A DNA stretch of 50,899 nt, from the NCBI GenBank assembly GCA_035512695.1, contig DATKDL010000021.1, positions 1-50,899 of the forward strand. Reading direction: 5' to 3'. Both the position numbers and the translations under genes were made by a program. Positions 23,760-31,591 of this stretch are shown piece by piece. The stretch comes from DATDOR01 sp035512695. Its GTDB lineage: Bacteria > Chloroflexota > Anaerolineae > Anaerolineales > JABWBV01. Within the stretch, counting starts at the first letter, position 1, and each line of letters starts with the position of its first letter. The notes beneath the pieces are model-generated. The model was not told the DNA's origin. It did no database searches and saw only the letters and a list, made by a program, of their open reading frames with translations.

Positions 23760-24543
23760 CTTCCAGCGCTACCTGGCCGCCAAGCGGACGGTCGATGACC
23801 GGGCGTTGAACCGGAACGTCCGCGAGACGCTCGCGCGCGCCGTCCTGCCGAAGCCGGACCTGCGGATCATCGAGGTGGCCTGCGGGATCGGGACGATGAT
23901 TCCCCGGTTGCAGGGTTGGGGACTGCTGGGAGAAGGCGCGGGGTATCGGGGGATCGACACGGACCCCACATCCATCTCGACGGCGCGAGAAGCGTACGGG
24001 GATCCGCATGTCCGGTTTGAGCGGGCGGATTTCTGCGATTGGCCGGCGGAACCCGGCTGCGACCTGCTCGTCGCCTCCGCCTTCCTCGATCTCGCCGATC
24101 TGGACCGCGCGCTTCCTCACCTGCACCGGTATCTCAAACCGGGCGGCCTGGCCTATTTCCCGCTGAATTTCGACGGTTTGACCGTCTTCGAACCCGCGCA
24201 TCCGCAGGACGACGCGGTAATGAACGCCTACCATGCCAGCATGGATGCCCGTCCGACCGGGGGATCCAGCCGGACCGGGCGCAGGCTGTTCACGGCGCTG
24301 CCGGAAACCGGTTTCGAGATCCTGGCGGCCGGCGCGTCGGATTGGATCGTCCACCCCGTGCCCGGTGGGGCGTATCCGGCGGATGAGGCCTACTTCTTAC
24401 GGCATATCCTGTATTTTTTTGAGGGGTCGTGTACGGGGGTGGAGGGGTTAGAAGGGTGGCTGGCGGTCAGGCGGAGGCAGGTGGAGGCGGGAGAGCTGGT
24501 TTATTTGGCTCACCAGGTGGATTTTTTGGCGATTGCCAGGTGA
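23749..24543 (+). CDS. Class I SAM-dependent methyltransferase
   Basis: 264 residues from ATG 23749, 11 nt inside the FkbM gene. Motif I IIEVACGIGTMIPRL, motif II YRGIDTDPTSISTAREAY, motif III FERADFCDWP, then LLVASAFLDLADLDRALPHL and the LKPGGLAYFPL strand: a Rossmann-fold small-molecule methyltransferase. Substrate unknown. Together with FkbM it gives two coupled methylation steps next to the GT4/PTPS genes. An alternative start at 23713 would overlap FkbM by 47 nt and adds no domain sequence. Confidence 0.85.
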   Translation: MAFNFQRYLAAKRTVDDRALNRNVRETLARAVLPKPDLRIIEVACGIGTMIPRLQGWGLLGEGAGYRGIDTDPTSISTAREAYGDPHVRFERADFCDWPAEPGCDLLVASAFLDLADLDRALPHLHRYLKPGGLAYFPLNFDGLTVFEPAHPQDDAVMNAYHASMDARPTGGSSRTGRRLFTALPETGFEILAAGASDWIVHPVPGGAYPADEAYFLRHILYFFEGSCTGVEGLEGWLAVRRRQVEAGELVYLAHQVDFLAIAR

Positions 24544-24566
24544 TTTAGGGTAAAATTTCCCCCGCC

Positions 24567-25268
24567 GTGCGCCAACCACTCCGATATTACCTGCCCGACT
24601 ATTTATTCCTGCTCTCGATCTCCGGGGCGATCGTCCTCTTCGACCAGCTGACCAAGCTCGTCGTCCGTTCGCGGCTCGAGATCGGCGAGTTCTGGATGCC
24701 TTTCGCCGAATTGGGCCGCTTCGCCCGGATCGTCCATTGGAAGAACACGGGTGCGGCCTTCGGGATGTTCCAGGGTGGGGGGCTGGTGTTCACGATCCTG
24801 GCGATCATCGTAACGATCGGGATCCTCAATTTCTTTCCGATCATCCCGCGCCACGATCGGTTCCTGCGCACCGCCATTGCCTTGCAGCTGGGTGGGGCGG
24901 TCGGCAACCTGATCGACCGGCTGACGATCGGGCACGTGACCGACTTCGTCTCCGTGCTCAACTTCCCCGTCTTCAACGTGGCCGATGCCAGTATCTCGAC
25001 CGGTGTGGTCCTGATCCTGATCCCGATCCTGCCGCACCTGGGGGCCGAGATCGCCGGCAACCAGCTGATGAAAACCGCCCGGGAGGCCAACCTGGCCCGC
25101 CGGCACAAACCGCTTGCGCAGGAAACGGACGACGAACCGGCCACCCTGGGGCTGGCCGAGGTGCTGCTGGCCGGGATGGAATGGGTCCGCGCCTTCCGGC
25201 TCAGGCAGGAGATCCGCCGGCTGCGGCGCCTCCAGGCGCGCAGGAGCCGGGGTCTCAGCCGTGTCTGA
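24567..25268 (+). CDS. lspA: Lipoprotein signal peptidase (signal peptidase II) with C-terminal extension
   Basis: 233 residues from GTG 24567, with TAAAAT at 24551-24556, ten bases upstream. Four membrane helices; conserved VLFDQLTKLVV, WKNTGAAFGMF, QLGGAVGNLIDRL and VTDFVSVL...FNVADASI, whose Asp residues (NLIDR and NVADA) are the catalytic pair. It cleaves lipid-modified signal peptides, working after Lgt, two homologues of which lie at 38-41 kb. Unusually, about 70 residues beyond the last helix form a cytoplasmic basic tail ending in RRLRRLQARRSRGL. The stop overlaps the pseudouridine synthase start by 8 nt, the classical lspA-rluD pairing. Confidence 0.95.
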   Translation: MRQPLRYYLPDYLFLLSISGAIVLFDQLTKLVVRSRLEIGEFWMPFAELGRFARIVHWKNTGAAFGMFQGGGLVFTILAIIVTIGILNFFPIIPRHDRFLRTAIALQLGGAVGNLIDRLTIGHVTDFVSVLNFPVFNVADASISTGVVLILIPILPHLGAEIAGNQLMKTAREANLARRHKPLAQETDDEPATLGLAEVLLAGMEWVRAFRLRQEIRRLRRLQARRSRGLSRV

Positions 25269-26196
25269 GCAGGTCCGTTTCACGGTTGCCGGAGCGGAGG
25301 AAGGCCGGTTGGACCACTTTCTGACGGCCCACTTCCCCGAACTCTCCCGATCCAGGCTCCAGAATATCATCCGCAATGGCGGGGTCCGCGTCAATGGAAC
25401 GACGGCCCACAAGACGGGGCAGACGGTTGAGGCCGGGATGATGGTCGAGGTCGATCTGCCCCCGGTGCAGCCCGTTGGACTGGCGCCGGAGCCGATCCCG
25501 CTCGAGATCTTGTTCGAGAACGATGACCTGCTGGTCGTCGACAAACCGGCCGGGATGGTCGTCCACCCCTCCGCCGGGCATGACAGCGGGACGCTGGTCA
25601 ACGCTGCCCTGGCGCACGCCCCGGACATGGCCGGGATCGGCGGCGAGCTGCGGCCGGGCGTGGTCCACCGGCTGGACAAAGATACCTCCGGCCTGATCCT
25701 GCTCGCCAAGAACGACCGGGCGCACCGTTTCCTGCAGATCCAGTTCCGGGATCGGTCGGTTGAAAAGGTCTACCTGGCTCTCGTCGACGGCCGCCCGGCC
25801 ACCGCGGAGGGCCGTATCGAGACTGCTATCGGGCGAGACAACCGCAACCGCAAGCGGATGTCGGTCACGTCTCCGAACCGCGGCCGGGAGGCGGTGACCG
25901 AGTACCGCACCCTGGAAGCCTTTGCCGACCATACCCTGCTCGAGGTCCACCCGGTCACCGGGCGGACGCACCAGATCCGGGTCCATATGGCGTTTATCGG
26001 CTGCCCGGTGGCGGGCGATATGGTCTATGGGCACAAAAAACCGACCCTCAAGATCCGGCGCCATTTCCTGCACGCCGGCCGGATCCGGATCCGGATCCCA
26101 GAAGAAGAAACGGACCGCCTTTTCGAAGCGCCGCTGCCGAAGAACCTGGCCAACCTGCTGGACGATCTCAGGCGCAAGCGGCCGTCACGAAATTAA
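25261..26196 (+). CDS. RluA-family large-subunit rRNA pseudouridine synthase (RluD-like)
   Basis: 311 residues from GTG 25261, inside the lspA 3' end. The S4 RNA-binding domain is at 1-~75 (EGRLDHFLTAHFPELSRSRL), followed by the synthase domain with FENDDLLVVDKPAGMVVHP, the catalytic GVVHRLDKDTSGLIL (Asp nucleophile), and VHPVTGRTHQIRVHMA. It isomerises uridines in 23S rRNA; the RluD subgroup (helix 69) is likely from the S4 architecture and lspA linkage, but the exact target is not proven. The stop is followed immediately by a 25-bp hairpin. Confidence 0.93.
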   Translation: MSEQVRFTVAGAEEGRLDHFLTAHFPELSRSRLQNIIRNGGVRVNGTTAHKTGQTVEAGMMVEVDLPPVQPVGLAPEPIPLEILFENDDLLVVDKPAGMVVHPSAGHDSGTLVNAALAHAPDMAGIGGELRPGVVHRLDKDTSGLILLAKNDRAHRFLQIQFRDRSVEKVYLALVDGRPATAEGRIETAIGRDNRNRKRMSVTSPNRGREAVTEYRTLEAFADHTLLEVHPVTGRTHQIRVHMAFIGCPVAGDMVYGHKKPTLKIRRHFLHAGRIRIRIPEEETDRLFEAPLPKNLANLLDDLRRKRPSRN

Positions 26197-26251
26197 CCGG
26201 CAAAAGAAACGTGACCGGGGGGTTCACCCCCGGTCACGTTTCTTTTGCCGG
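26197..26251 (+). terminator. 25-bp perfect hairpin directly after the rluD-like gene
   Basis: Arms 26197-26221 and 26227-26251 are exact complements, loop gttca. The left arm begins at the first base after the TAA; the right arm ends where GGAAAGGAT, the ribosome-binding region of the next gene, begins. Confidence 0.88.
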
Positions 26252-26265
26252 GGAAAGGATATCCC

Positions 26266-27303
26266 ATGATCGATCTGCGCTCTGACACCGTCACCAAACC
26301 CACCCCCGAGATGCGTGCGGCCATGGCCGAGGCCGAAGTCGGCGACGACGTTTTCGGGGAGGATCCGACCATTAACCGGCTGCAGGAGCTGGCAGCGGCC
26401 ATGCTCGGCAAGGAGGCAGCCCTGTTCGTCGCCTCCGGGACGATGGGCAACCTGGCCGCCGTCCTGGCACATTGCGGGCGCGGGGACGAGGTCATCCTGG
26501 GCGATCTCTCGCACACGTATTTGTACGAGGCGGGCGGGATCTCGGCTTTGGGCGGCGTGCACCCGCGCACTCTGCCCAACTTGCCGGACGGGACCCTGGA
26601 CCCGGCTGCGATCGCCTCCGCCGTCCGGGAGGATGACGAACACTACCCGATCTCGCGGCTGGTTTGCCTGGAGACGACCCACAACCGCTGCCGCGGCGTG
26701 GCGCTGGCGGTCGAATATATCGATGCGGTCGGGGAGCTGGCGCACCACCGCGGGCTCAAGCTGCACATCGACGGGGCGCGGCTGTTCAATGCCTCGGTGG
26801 CGCTGGATGTCGATCCGGCCCGAATGGCGGCCGCGGCCGATTCGGTCACGTTCTGTCTGAGTAAGGCGCTCTCGGCGCCGGTCGGTTCGGTGATCGTGGG
26901 GGATGCGGATTTTATCGCCCGCGCGCGTCGGGCGCGCAAGGCCCTGGGCGGCGGGATGCGGCAGGCCGGGGTCCTGGCCGCGGCCGGGATCGTGGCGCTG
27001 ACCTCGATGGTCGAGCGCCTGGCGGATGACCACGCCCGCGCCCGCCGGCTGGCGGAGGGTTTGGCAGAGATCGACGGCGTGCGGGTCGAGAACGAGCGGC
27101 CGGCGACGAACATGGTCTATATCACGATCGATCCGGCGGTCCAATTGGACGATCATCAGATCATGGAGCGGATGGAAAAGCGCGGGGTGCTGATCCATGA
27201 CGTCGGTCCGCGGCGGTTCCGGCTGGTGACGCATTGCTGGGTGGGGGATGAGGATGTCGAGACCGCGCTGGCCGCGTTCGATGAGGCCCTGGCAATGGTT
27301 TGA
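26266..27303 (+). CDS. ltaE: Low-specificity L-threonine aldolase
   Basis: 345 residues from ATG 26266 (MIDLRSDTVTKPTPEMRAAM), the classical N-terminus of PLP-dependent threonine aldolases; GGAAAGG lies upstream. VGDDVFGEDPTINRLQ, SGTMGNLAAV, CLETTHNRCRG, LHIDGARLFNA (PLP Asp) and CLSKALSAPVGS with the Schiff-base Lys are all present. It splits threonine or allo-threonine into glycine and acetaldehyde in the cytoplasm. It is isolated by large hairpins on both sides and so is probably expressed independently of the flanking genes. Confidence 0.95.
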   Translation: MIDLRSDTVTKPTPEMRAAMAEAEVGDDVFGEDPTINRLQELAAAMLGKEAALFVASGTMGNLAAVLAHCGRGDEVILGDLSHTYLYEAGGISALGGVHPRTLPNLPDGTLDPAAIASAVREDDEHYPISRLVCLETTHNRCRGVALAVEYIDAVGELAHHRGLKLHIDGARLFNASVALDVDPARMAAAADSVTFCLSKALSAPVGSVIVGDADFIARARRARKALGGGMRQAGVLAAAGIVALTSMVERLADDHARARRLAEGLAEIDGVRVENERPATNMVYITIDPAVQLDDHQIMERMEKRGVLIHDVGPRRFRLVTHCWVGDEDVETALAAFDEALAMV

Positions 27304-27355
27304 AAAAATGACCCACCGGGCGGTGCGCACCACCGCCCGGTGGGTCACTTTTTCA
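27301..27355 (+). terminator. 25-nt-arm hairpin beginning at the ltaE stop codon
   Basis: Arms 27301-27325 and 27331-27355 match at 24 of 25 positions, loop cgcac. The left arm starts exactly with the TGA stop, and the right arm ends TCA, its mirror image. The punA -10 box follows 11 nt later. Confidence 0.88.
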
Positions 27356-27366
27356 TCTCTACCGGT

Positions 27367-27381
27367 TAAAATACCCCCATG
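27367..27381 (+). promoter_or_regulatory. Leaderless-type -10 box of the purine nucleoside phosphorylase gene
   Basis: TAAAAT at 27367-27372, six bases (accccc), then ATG 27379; no purine-rich ribosome-binding site in between. Confidence 0.5.
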
Positions 27382-28227
27382 AAATCACAAACCGAATTTG
27401 TCACAATCGAGCACATCGATGAGGCTGCGGACGTCGTCCGGAGGCGGATCACGCACCGGCCCAAAATCGGTATGATCCTCGGCTCCGGGCTGGGCGGGCT
27501 GGCAGAGTCCGTCGAAGGCGCCGAGATCGTCCCGTACAACGAACTCCCCAATTGGCCGGTTTCCACCGTCTACGGTCACAGCGGACGGCTGGTCGTGGGG
27601 CAGCTGGAATCCCAACCCGTCCTCGTCATGCAGGGGCGGGCCCACTACTATGAAGGTTACCCGATGCCCTGGACGACCTTTCCGGTCCGCGTCATGCGCC
27701 GGATCGGGATCGAGAGCCTGGTGATCACCAACGCCGCCGGGGCGGTCAACCCGGATTACGAACCGGGCGACCTGATGATGCTGACCGACCACCTCAACCT
27801 GATCGGGATGGCCGGGCCGAATCCCCTGCGCGGGCCGAACCTGGAAGCGTTTGGAGTCCGTTTCCCCGACATGAGCCAGGTCTATGACCGGGATTACCAT
27901 TCACTGGCTCGTGCGGCGGCGGAAGCCGCCGGTGTCACGCTGCACGAGGGCGTATACGTCGCCCTGGCCGGGCCGTCTTTCGAGACGCCGGCCGACCTGC
28001 GCTTTCTGCGGATGGTCGGGGTCGATGCGGTCGGGATGTCGACGGTGCCCGAGGCGATCGTCGCCCGGCACGGAGGGATGCGGGTTCTCGGGATCTCCGG
28101 GATCAGCAACAAGGCCAACCTGGACGGGAACACGGAGACGACCCACGAAGAAGTGCTTGAAGCCGGCCGCGTCCTGGTCCCCAGGCTGGAGGCCGTGATA
28201 CGCGGTTTTCTGCAGCGGCTCGAATAG
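27379..28227 (+). CDS. punA: Purine-nucleoside phosphorylase (trimeric PunA type)
   Basis: 282 residues, trimeric PNP family. IGMILGSGLGGLAESVEG is the phosphate-binding N-terminus, VMQGRAHYYEGYPM contains the catalytic-site His, then TNAAGAVNP, YVALAGPSFETPADL (base-contact Glu) and VGMSTVPEAIVARHGGM. ISGISNKANL includes the purine-site Asn. It phosphorolyses inosine/guanosine to base and ribose-1-phosphate in purine salvage. It likely shares a transcript with the next membrane-protein gene (6-nt gap). MtnP, another nucleoside phosphorylase, is encoded at 46.3 kb. Confidence 0.95.
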   Translation: MKSQTEFVTIEHIDEAADVVRRRITHRPKIGMILGSGLGGLAESVEGAEIVPYNELPNWPVSTVYGHSGRLVVGQLESQPVLVMQGRAHYYEGYPMPWTTFPVRVMRRIGIESLVITNAAGAVNPDYEPGDLMMLTDHLNLIGMAGPNPLRGPNLEAFGVRFPDMSQVYDRDYHSLARAAAEAAGVTLHEGVYVALAGPSFETPADLRFLRMVGVDAVGMSTVPEAIVARHGGMRVLGISGISNKANLDGNTETTHEEVLEAGRVLVPRLEAVIRGFLQRLE

Positions 28228-28233
28228 CCACGC

Positions 28234-28947
28234 ATGGACGAAGCCCTGCGGTTCTTCCGCCTTTATGAGGGCTGGATCTACTTCTTCATCGCCCTGGGCG
28301 CTGTGCTGTATCTCCGCCGGCTGTTCGTCAGCTTCAAGGAAATGCGCGGCACGATTTTCGGGCTGGAGCGGAGCAGTGCGCAGACCCGGTTCAACCAGGC
28401 GGTGACCGTCCTCGTGCTGCTGATCCTGATCGGGATCGGCGAGTTCGTCATCGTCTCGTACGTTGCGCCACTGCGCCCGGAATCCAATCCGCTGCTGACC
28501 CCGACGATCGACCTGCTGGCTACCGCCACGGCGACCCTGTCGGCGGATGCGACCTCGGAGCCCGGGGAGGCCATCGACGAGGAATTCACACCGATCCCCG
28601 TGCCGACCATCGACGCCCGGCTCGGGGAGTGCGTCCCCGGTGTGCTCGAGATCACCTTCCCCGAACCGGGCGACCGGCTGATCGGGGGGGTCGAGATCAC
28701 CGGGTCGGCCAACATCGAGAACTTCGGCTTTTACAAACTGGAGTTCACCCCGCAGAACCAGGCCACCTGGCGTACGATCCAGGCCGGCCGGATCCCGGTC
28801 CAGGACGGCGTGCTGGTGACCAGCTGGGATACGACCACCGTTGCCCCGGGCGACTACCTGCTGCGGCTGGTGGTCACCAACGCCGCCGGCGAGCTGCTGC
28901 CGGACTGCCAGGTGCCGGTCACGATCCTGATTCCGCAAGAAGGATGA
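28234..28947 (+). CDS. Membrane protein with Thr/Pro linker and extracytoplasmic beta domain
   Basis: 237 residues. Two membrane helices: WIYFFIALGAVLYL (~14-28) and AVTVLVLLILIGIGEFVIVS (~57-76). Then a Thr/Ala/Pro/Glu-rich linker (~90-125) and an outside domain of ~110 residues with ITFPEPGDRL, GGVEITGSANIENFGFYKLEF, DGVLVTSWDTTTVAPGDYLLRL. Two Cys (GECVPG and PDCQVP) could form a disulfide. The FYKLEF...PGDY pattern recurs in surface beta domains of Chloroflexota proteins, from memory. No enzymatic motif; a structural or binding role is plausible. Its link to the PNP gene upstream is positional only. Confidence 0.75.
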   Translation: MDEALRFFRLYEGWIYFFIALGAVLYLRRLFVSFKEMRGTIFGLERSSAQTRFNQAVTVLVLLILIGIGEFVIVSYVAPLRPESNPLLTPTIDLLATATATLSADATSEPGEAIDEEFTPIPVPTIDARLGECVPGVLEITFPEPGDRLIGGVEITGSANIENFGFYKLEFTPQNQATWRTIQAGRIPVQDGVLVTSWDTTTVAPGDYLLRLVVTNAAGELLPDCQVPVTILIPQEG

Positions 28948-28948
28948 G

Positions 28949-28997
28949 CGGAAATTTTGGGATGAGCCGGGTCCCCCGGCTCATCCCAAAATTTCCG
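28949..28997 (+). terminator. 23-bp perfect hairpin between membrane protein and GNAT genes
   Basis: Arms 28949-28971 and 28975-28997 are exact complements with a 3-nt loop (tcc). It starts two bases from the stop TGA and ends 5 bases before ATG 29003, leaving little room for a ribosome-binding site outside the right arm (ccGGAAAA). Confidence 0.88.
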
Positions 28998-29002
28998 GAA
29001 AA

Positions 29003-29566
29003 ATGGAGACCGATTTGTCCAAAATCCACATTCGCCGCTTTCTGCCCGCCGATCTTCCGAACCTGCTCAACATCGACCACGGTTATACGACCGAATACGT
29101 CTGGCAGATGGATGTCCAGGAGGGCGCCCGGGAGATCAGTCTCTCCTTCCGAGAAGTCAAGCTGCCGCGCGTCGTCCGGCAGGCTTACCCGCGTGACCAC
29201 CGCAACCTGGTCGAGGACTGGCTCGAGCGCTGGGGGATCCTGGTGGCCATCTACGGCGAGGACGCCGATAAACCCCCCGGCGGCTACGCCACGATCGCGC
29301 ACGCCACAGAACCCCGTATCGCCCAGATCACCGACCTGGCCGTTGCCGTACCGCAGCGGCGTAAAGGGCTGGCCTCCGCCCTGCTGCTCTCCGCGGAGGA
29401 TTGGGCGGCGGAGAAAGGCAGCACCCGGCTGATCCTGGAGATGCAGTCCAAAAACGTCCCCGCCATCCGCCTGGCCCAGAAGCTCGGCTACGATTTCTGC
29501 GGCTTCAACGACCGGCATTATCCGAATAAGGATATCGCTTTGTTTTTTGGGAAAGACCTTGATTAA
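29003..29566 (+). CDS. GNAT-family N-acetyltransferase
   Basis: 187 residues. The GNAT acetyl-CoA site is VAVPQRRKGLASALLLSAEDWA (R/Q-x2-G-x-G/A type), followed by LEMQSKNVPAIRLAQKLGYDFCGFNDRHY, the RimI-like C-terminal strand with conserved Asn and Tyr. The longer N-terminal region and DRHYPNKDIALFFGKDL end are typical of small-molecule or protein N-acetyltransferases. The acceptor cannot be predicted. It is flanked by large hairpins on both sides and is thus transcriptionally isolated. Confidence 0.87.
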   Translation: METDLSKIHIRRFLPADLPNLLNIDHGYTTEYVWQMDVQEGAREISLSFREVKLPRVVRQAYPRDHRNLVEDWLERWGILVAIYGEDADKPPGGYATIAHATEPRIAQITDLAVAVPQRRKGLASALLLSAEDWAAEKGSTRLILEMQSKNVPAIRLAQKLGYDFCGFNDRHYPNKDIALFFGKDLD

Positions 29567-29569
29567 GGT

Positions 29570-29622
29570 CGCAAAATCGAAGTCCGTGCGGGGCGTCGCC
29601 CCGCACGGACTTCGATTTTGCG
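29570..29622 (+). terminator. 25-bp perfect hairpin after the GNAT gene
   Basis: Arms 29570-29594 and 29598-29622 are exact complements, loop gtc. It starts 4 nt after the GNAT stop and ends 7 nt before ATG 29630 of the receptor gene. Confidence 0.88.
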
Positions 29623-29629
29623 CAATCCA

Positions 29630-31531
29630 ATGGACATCCTGATCACCGTCATCCGCACCCTCAACGACGTCCTCACCGCCGGGATCGCGATCACGGCGGT
29701 GTCGCTGCTCGGGTATGCGCTGACGTTCAATCTGCGTGATCGGGTGGCGCGGTCGTTTGCGCTCATCCTGGGTTGTGTCGTCGTCGTTTTCACCGGGGAC
29801 GCGCTGAGCGGAGTCGAGGGCGACCCGGGCGTCCAGGAGCTGTTGCTGAGGCTTGAATGGACCGGGCTGGTTTTCCTGCCGTCCGCCTATCTGCATTTCT
29901 CCGACGCGCTTCTGGCGACCACCGGCAAACCCTCCCGCGGCCGGCGGAGGACCCTGGTCCGGCTGGCGTACCTGGTCTCGGCCCTGTTCCTGATCCTGCT
30001 CCCCACCGGCCGTCTGGTGGGAGGTCTGGTGGTCCAGGGAGCCGGGATGCGGCACCTGTCTCCGACCCCGCTGACCTGGGTTTTCGCCGGGTTCTACGTC
30101 ACTTTTGTCGGCTGGGCCTGGGTCAATTTCATGCGGGCCTACAACCGCTCGGTCTCTGCGACCAGCCGCCGGCGGATGACCTACCTGCTGGCAGGTGCGG
30201 CCTCCCCGGCATTGGGCTCCTTCCCCTACCTGGTCCTCGCCGGACCGTTCGCAGGGGACAGCCCGCTGCTCTTCTGGAGTGCGGCGCTGGTCACCAACGC
30301 CTTTGTCTTCGTCCTACTGGTCATGATGGCGTATGCGGTGGCCTTTTTCGGCGTCTCCTGGCCGGACCGGGTCGTCAAGCGCCGGCTGGCGAAATGGCTG
30401 ATGCGCGGACCTTTCACCGCTTCAGTCGTGCTCGGGGTCGTCACCCTGGTCAACCGGGCCGGGGCGTTCCTTGGGTGGCCGGTCGACATCGCCGTGCCGG
30501 TGATCATGGTGACGATGATCCTTTTCATGGAGCACACGATCTCCATGGCCGCACCGGTCTGGGAGCGGGTCCTCTTCAGTGGAGGCGATCGGGAGAATCT
30601 CAGGCTGCTGCAAACCCTGGAGGAGCGCCTGTTGACCCGCGAAGATCTTCGCCAGTTCCTGGAAGGCATCCTGGCGGCGGTATGCGACCAGTTCCAGGTG
30701 CCGACCGCCTTCGTCGCCGCGGCGGGTGAATCCTCCGCCGAACTGTTGGTCCACACCGGCGGCCTCGACTGGCGCGATGATGACCTTTCCGACAACATCC
30801 TGGAAGCCGTCCGCTCCGCCAACGGGCAGGATGTGTACGCCTGGGGCGAATACTGGCTGCAGCCGCTCTTCAGCGAGCGGGATGAGATCCTGATCGGCGT
30901 CCTGGGCGTGCTGCGGAGTGGAGATTCGATCGATGAAGAGCGCCGGGTCTCGATCCTGGAGTTGGGAGAGCGGGCGGCCCTGGCGCTCGAAGACCTCCGG
31001 CGGCAGGGGGAAGTCTTCACTTCGCTGCGTTCGCTGACCCCACAGGTCGAACTGATCCAGCGTCTTCGGGCGGCTGCCCGGTACGATCGGGTCGGCGCGC
31101 TGTCGAGCACGGAGGACCTTCCGGGTTCCCCGGATTTCGCCCAGGCAGTCAAGGAAGCACTCTCACACTACTGGGGAGGCCCCAAGCTGCGCGAAAGCCC
31201 CTTGATGCGGCTGGCCGTCGTCCAGCAGGCCCTGGATGAGAACGATGAGAATGCCGTCAACGCCTTGCGGGCTATCCTGCGACAGGCCATCGACCGGGTC
31301 CGCCCGGAGGGCGAGCGCCGCTTCACCGCCGAATGGATCCTGTTCAATATCCTGGAATTGAAATTTATGGAAGGGCGCAAAGTCCGGGAGGTGGCCCTGC
31401 GGTTGGCGATGTCGGAAGCGGACCTCTACCGCAAACAGCGCGTGGCGATCGACGCGGTGGCGGAAGCGATCATCGAGATGGAGGAACAGATGCTTGAGAA
31501 TGAGGCCCGCGATCAGAACCGGGCTGTCTGA
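29630..31531 (+). CDS. 7TM receptor with GAF domain and helical C-terminal output domain
   Basis: 633 residues from ATG 29630. Residues 1-~305 hold about eight hydrophobic helices resembling the histidine-kinase N-terminal 7TM module (LLGYALTFNLRDRVARSFALILG, VFLPSAYLHFSDALL). A GAF domain follows (~330-470; EERLLTREDLRQFLEGILAAVCDQFQVPTA). The C-terminal ~110 residues (FTAEWILFNILELKFMEGRKVREVALRLAMSEADLYRKQRVAIDAV) are helical and helix-turn-helix-like. There is no HisKA, HATPase, GGDEF or EAL domain, so signalling must go through this helical tail, perhaps direct DNA or protein binding. No Shine-Dalgarno sequence is clear. Confidence 0.8.
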   Translation: MDILITVIRTLNDVLTAGIAITAVSLLGYALTFNLRDRVARSFALILGCVVVVFTGDALSGVEGDPGVQELLLRLEWTGLVFLPSAYLHFSDALLATTGKPSRGRRRTLVRLAYLVSALFLILLPTGRLVGGLVVQGAGMRHLSPTPLTWVFAGFYVTFVGWAWVNFMRAYNRSVSATSRRRMTYLLAGAASPALGSFPYLVLAGPFAGDSPLLFWSAALVTNAFVFVLLVMMAYAVAFFGVSWPDRVVKRRLAKWLMRGPFTASVVLGVVTLVNRAGAFLGWPVDIAVPVIMVTMILFMEHTISMAAPVWERVLFSGGDRENLRLLQTLEERLLTREDLRQFLEGILAAVCDQFQVPTAFVAAAGESSAELLVHTGGLDWRDDDLSDNILEAVRSANGQDVYAWGEYWLQPLFSERDEILIGVLGVLRSGDSIDEERRVSILELGERAALALEDLRRQGEVFTSLRSLTPQVELIQRLRAAARYDRVGALSSTEDLPGSPDFAQAVKEALSHYWGGPKLRESPLMRLAVVQQALDENDENAVNALRAILRQAIDRVRPEGERRFTAEWILFNILELKFMEGRKVREVALRLAMSEADLYRKQRVAIDAVAEAIIEMEEQMLENEARDQNRAV

Positions 31532-31574
31532 AATCCGTATCCTATCAACGGTAGCGCCTGATACGAATTCTTGC

Positions 31575-31591
31575 GATAATAAGAAAGCATG
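31575..31591 (+). promoter_or_regulatory. Leaderless-type -10 box of ftsK
   Basis: GATAAT (31575-31580), eight bases, ATG 31589. The promoter lies in the 57-bp gap after the receptor gene, so ftsK likely has its own start site. Confidence 0.45.
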
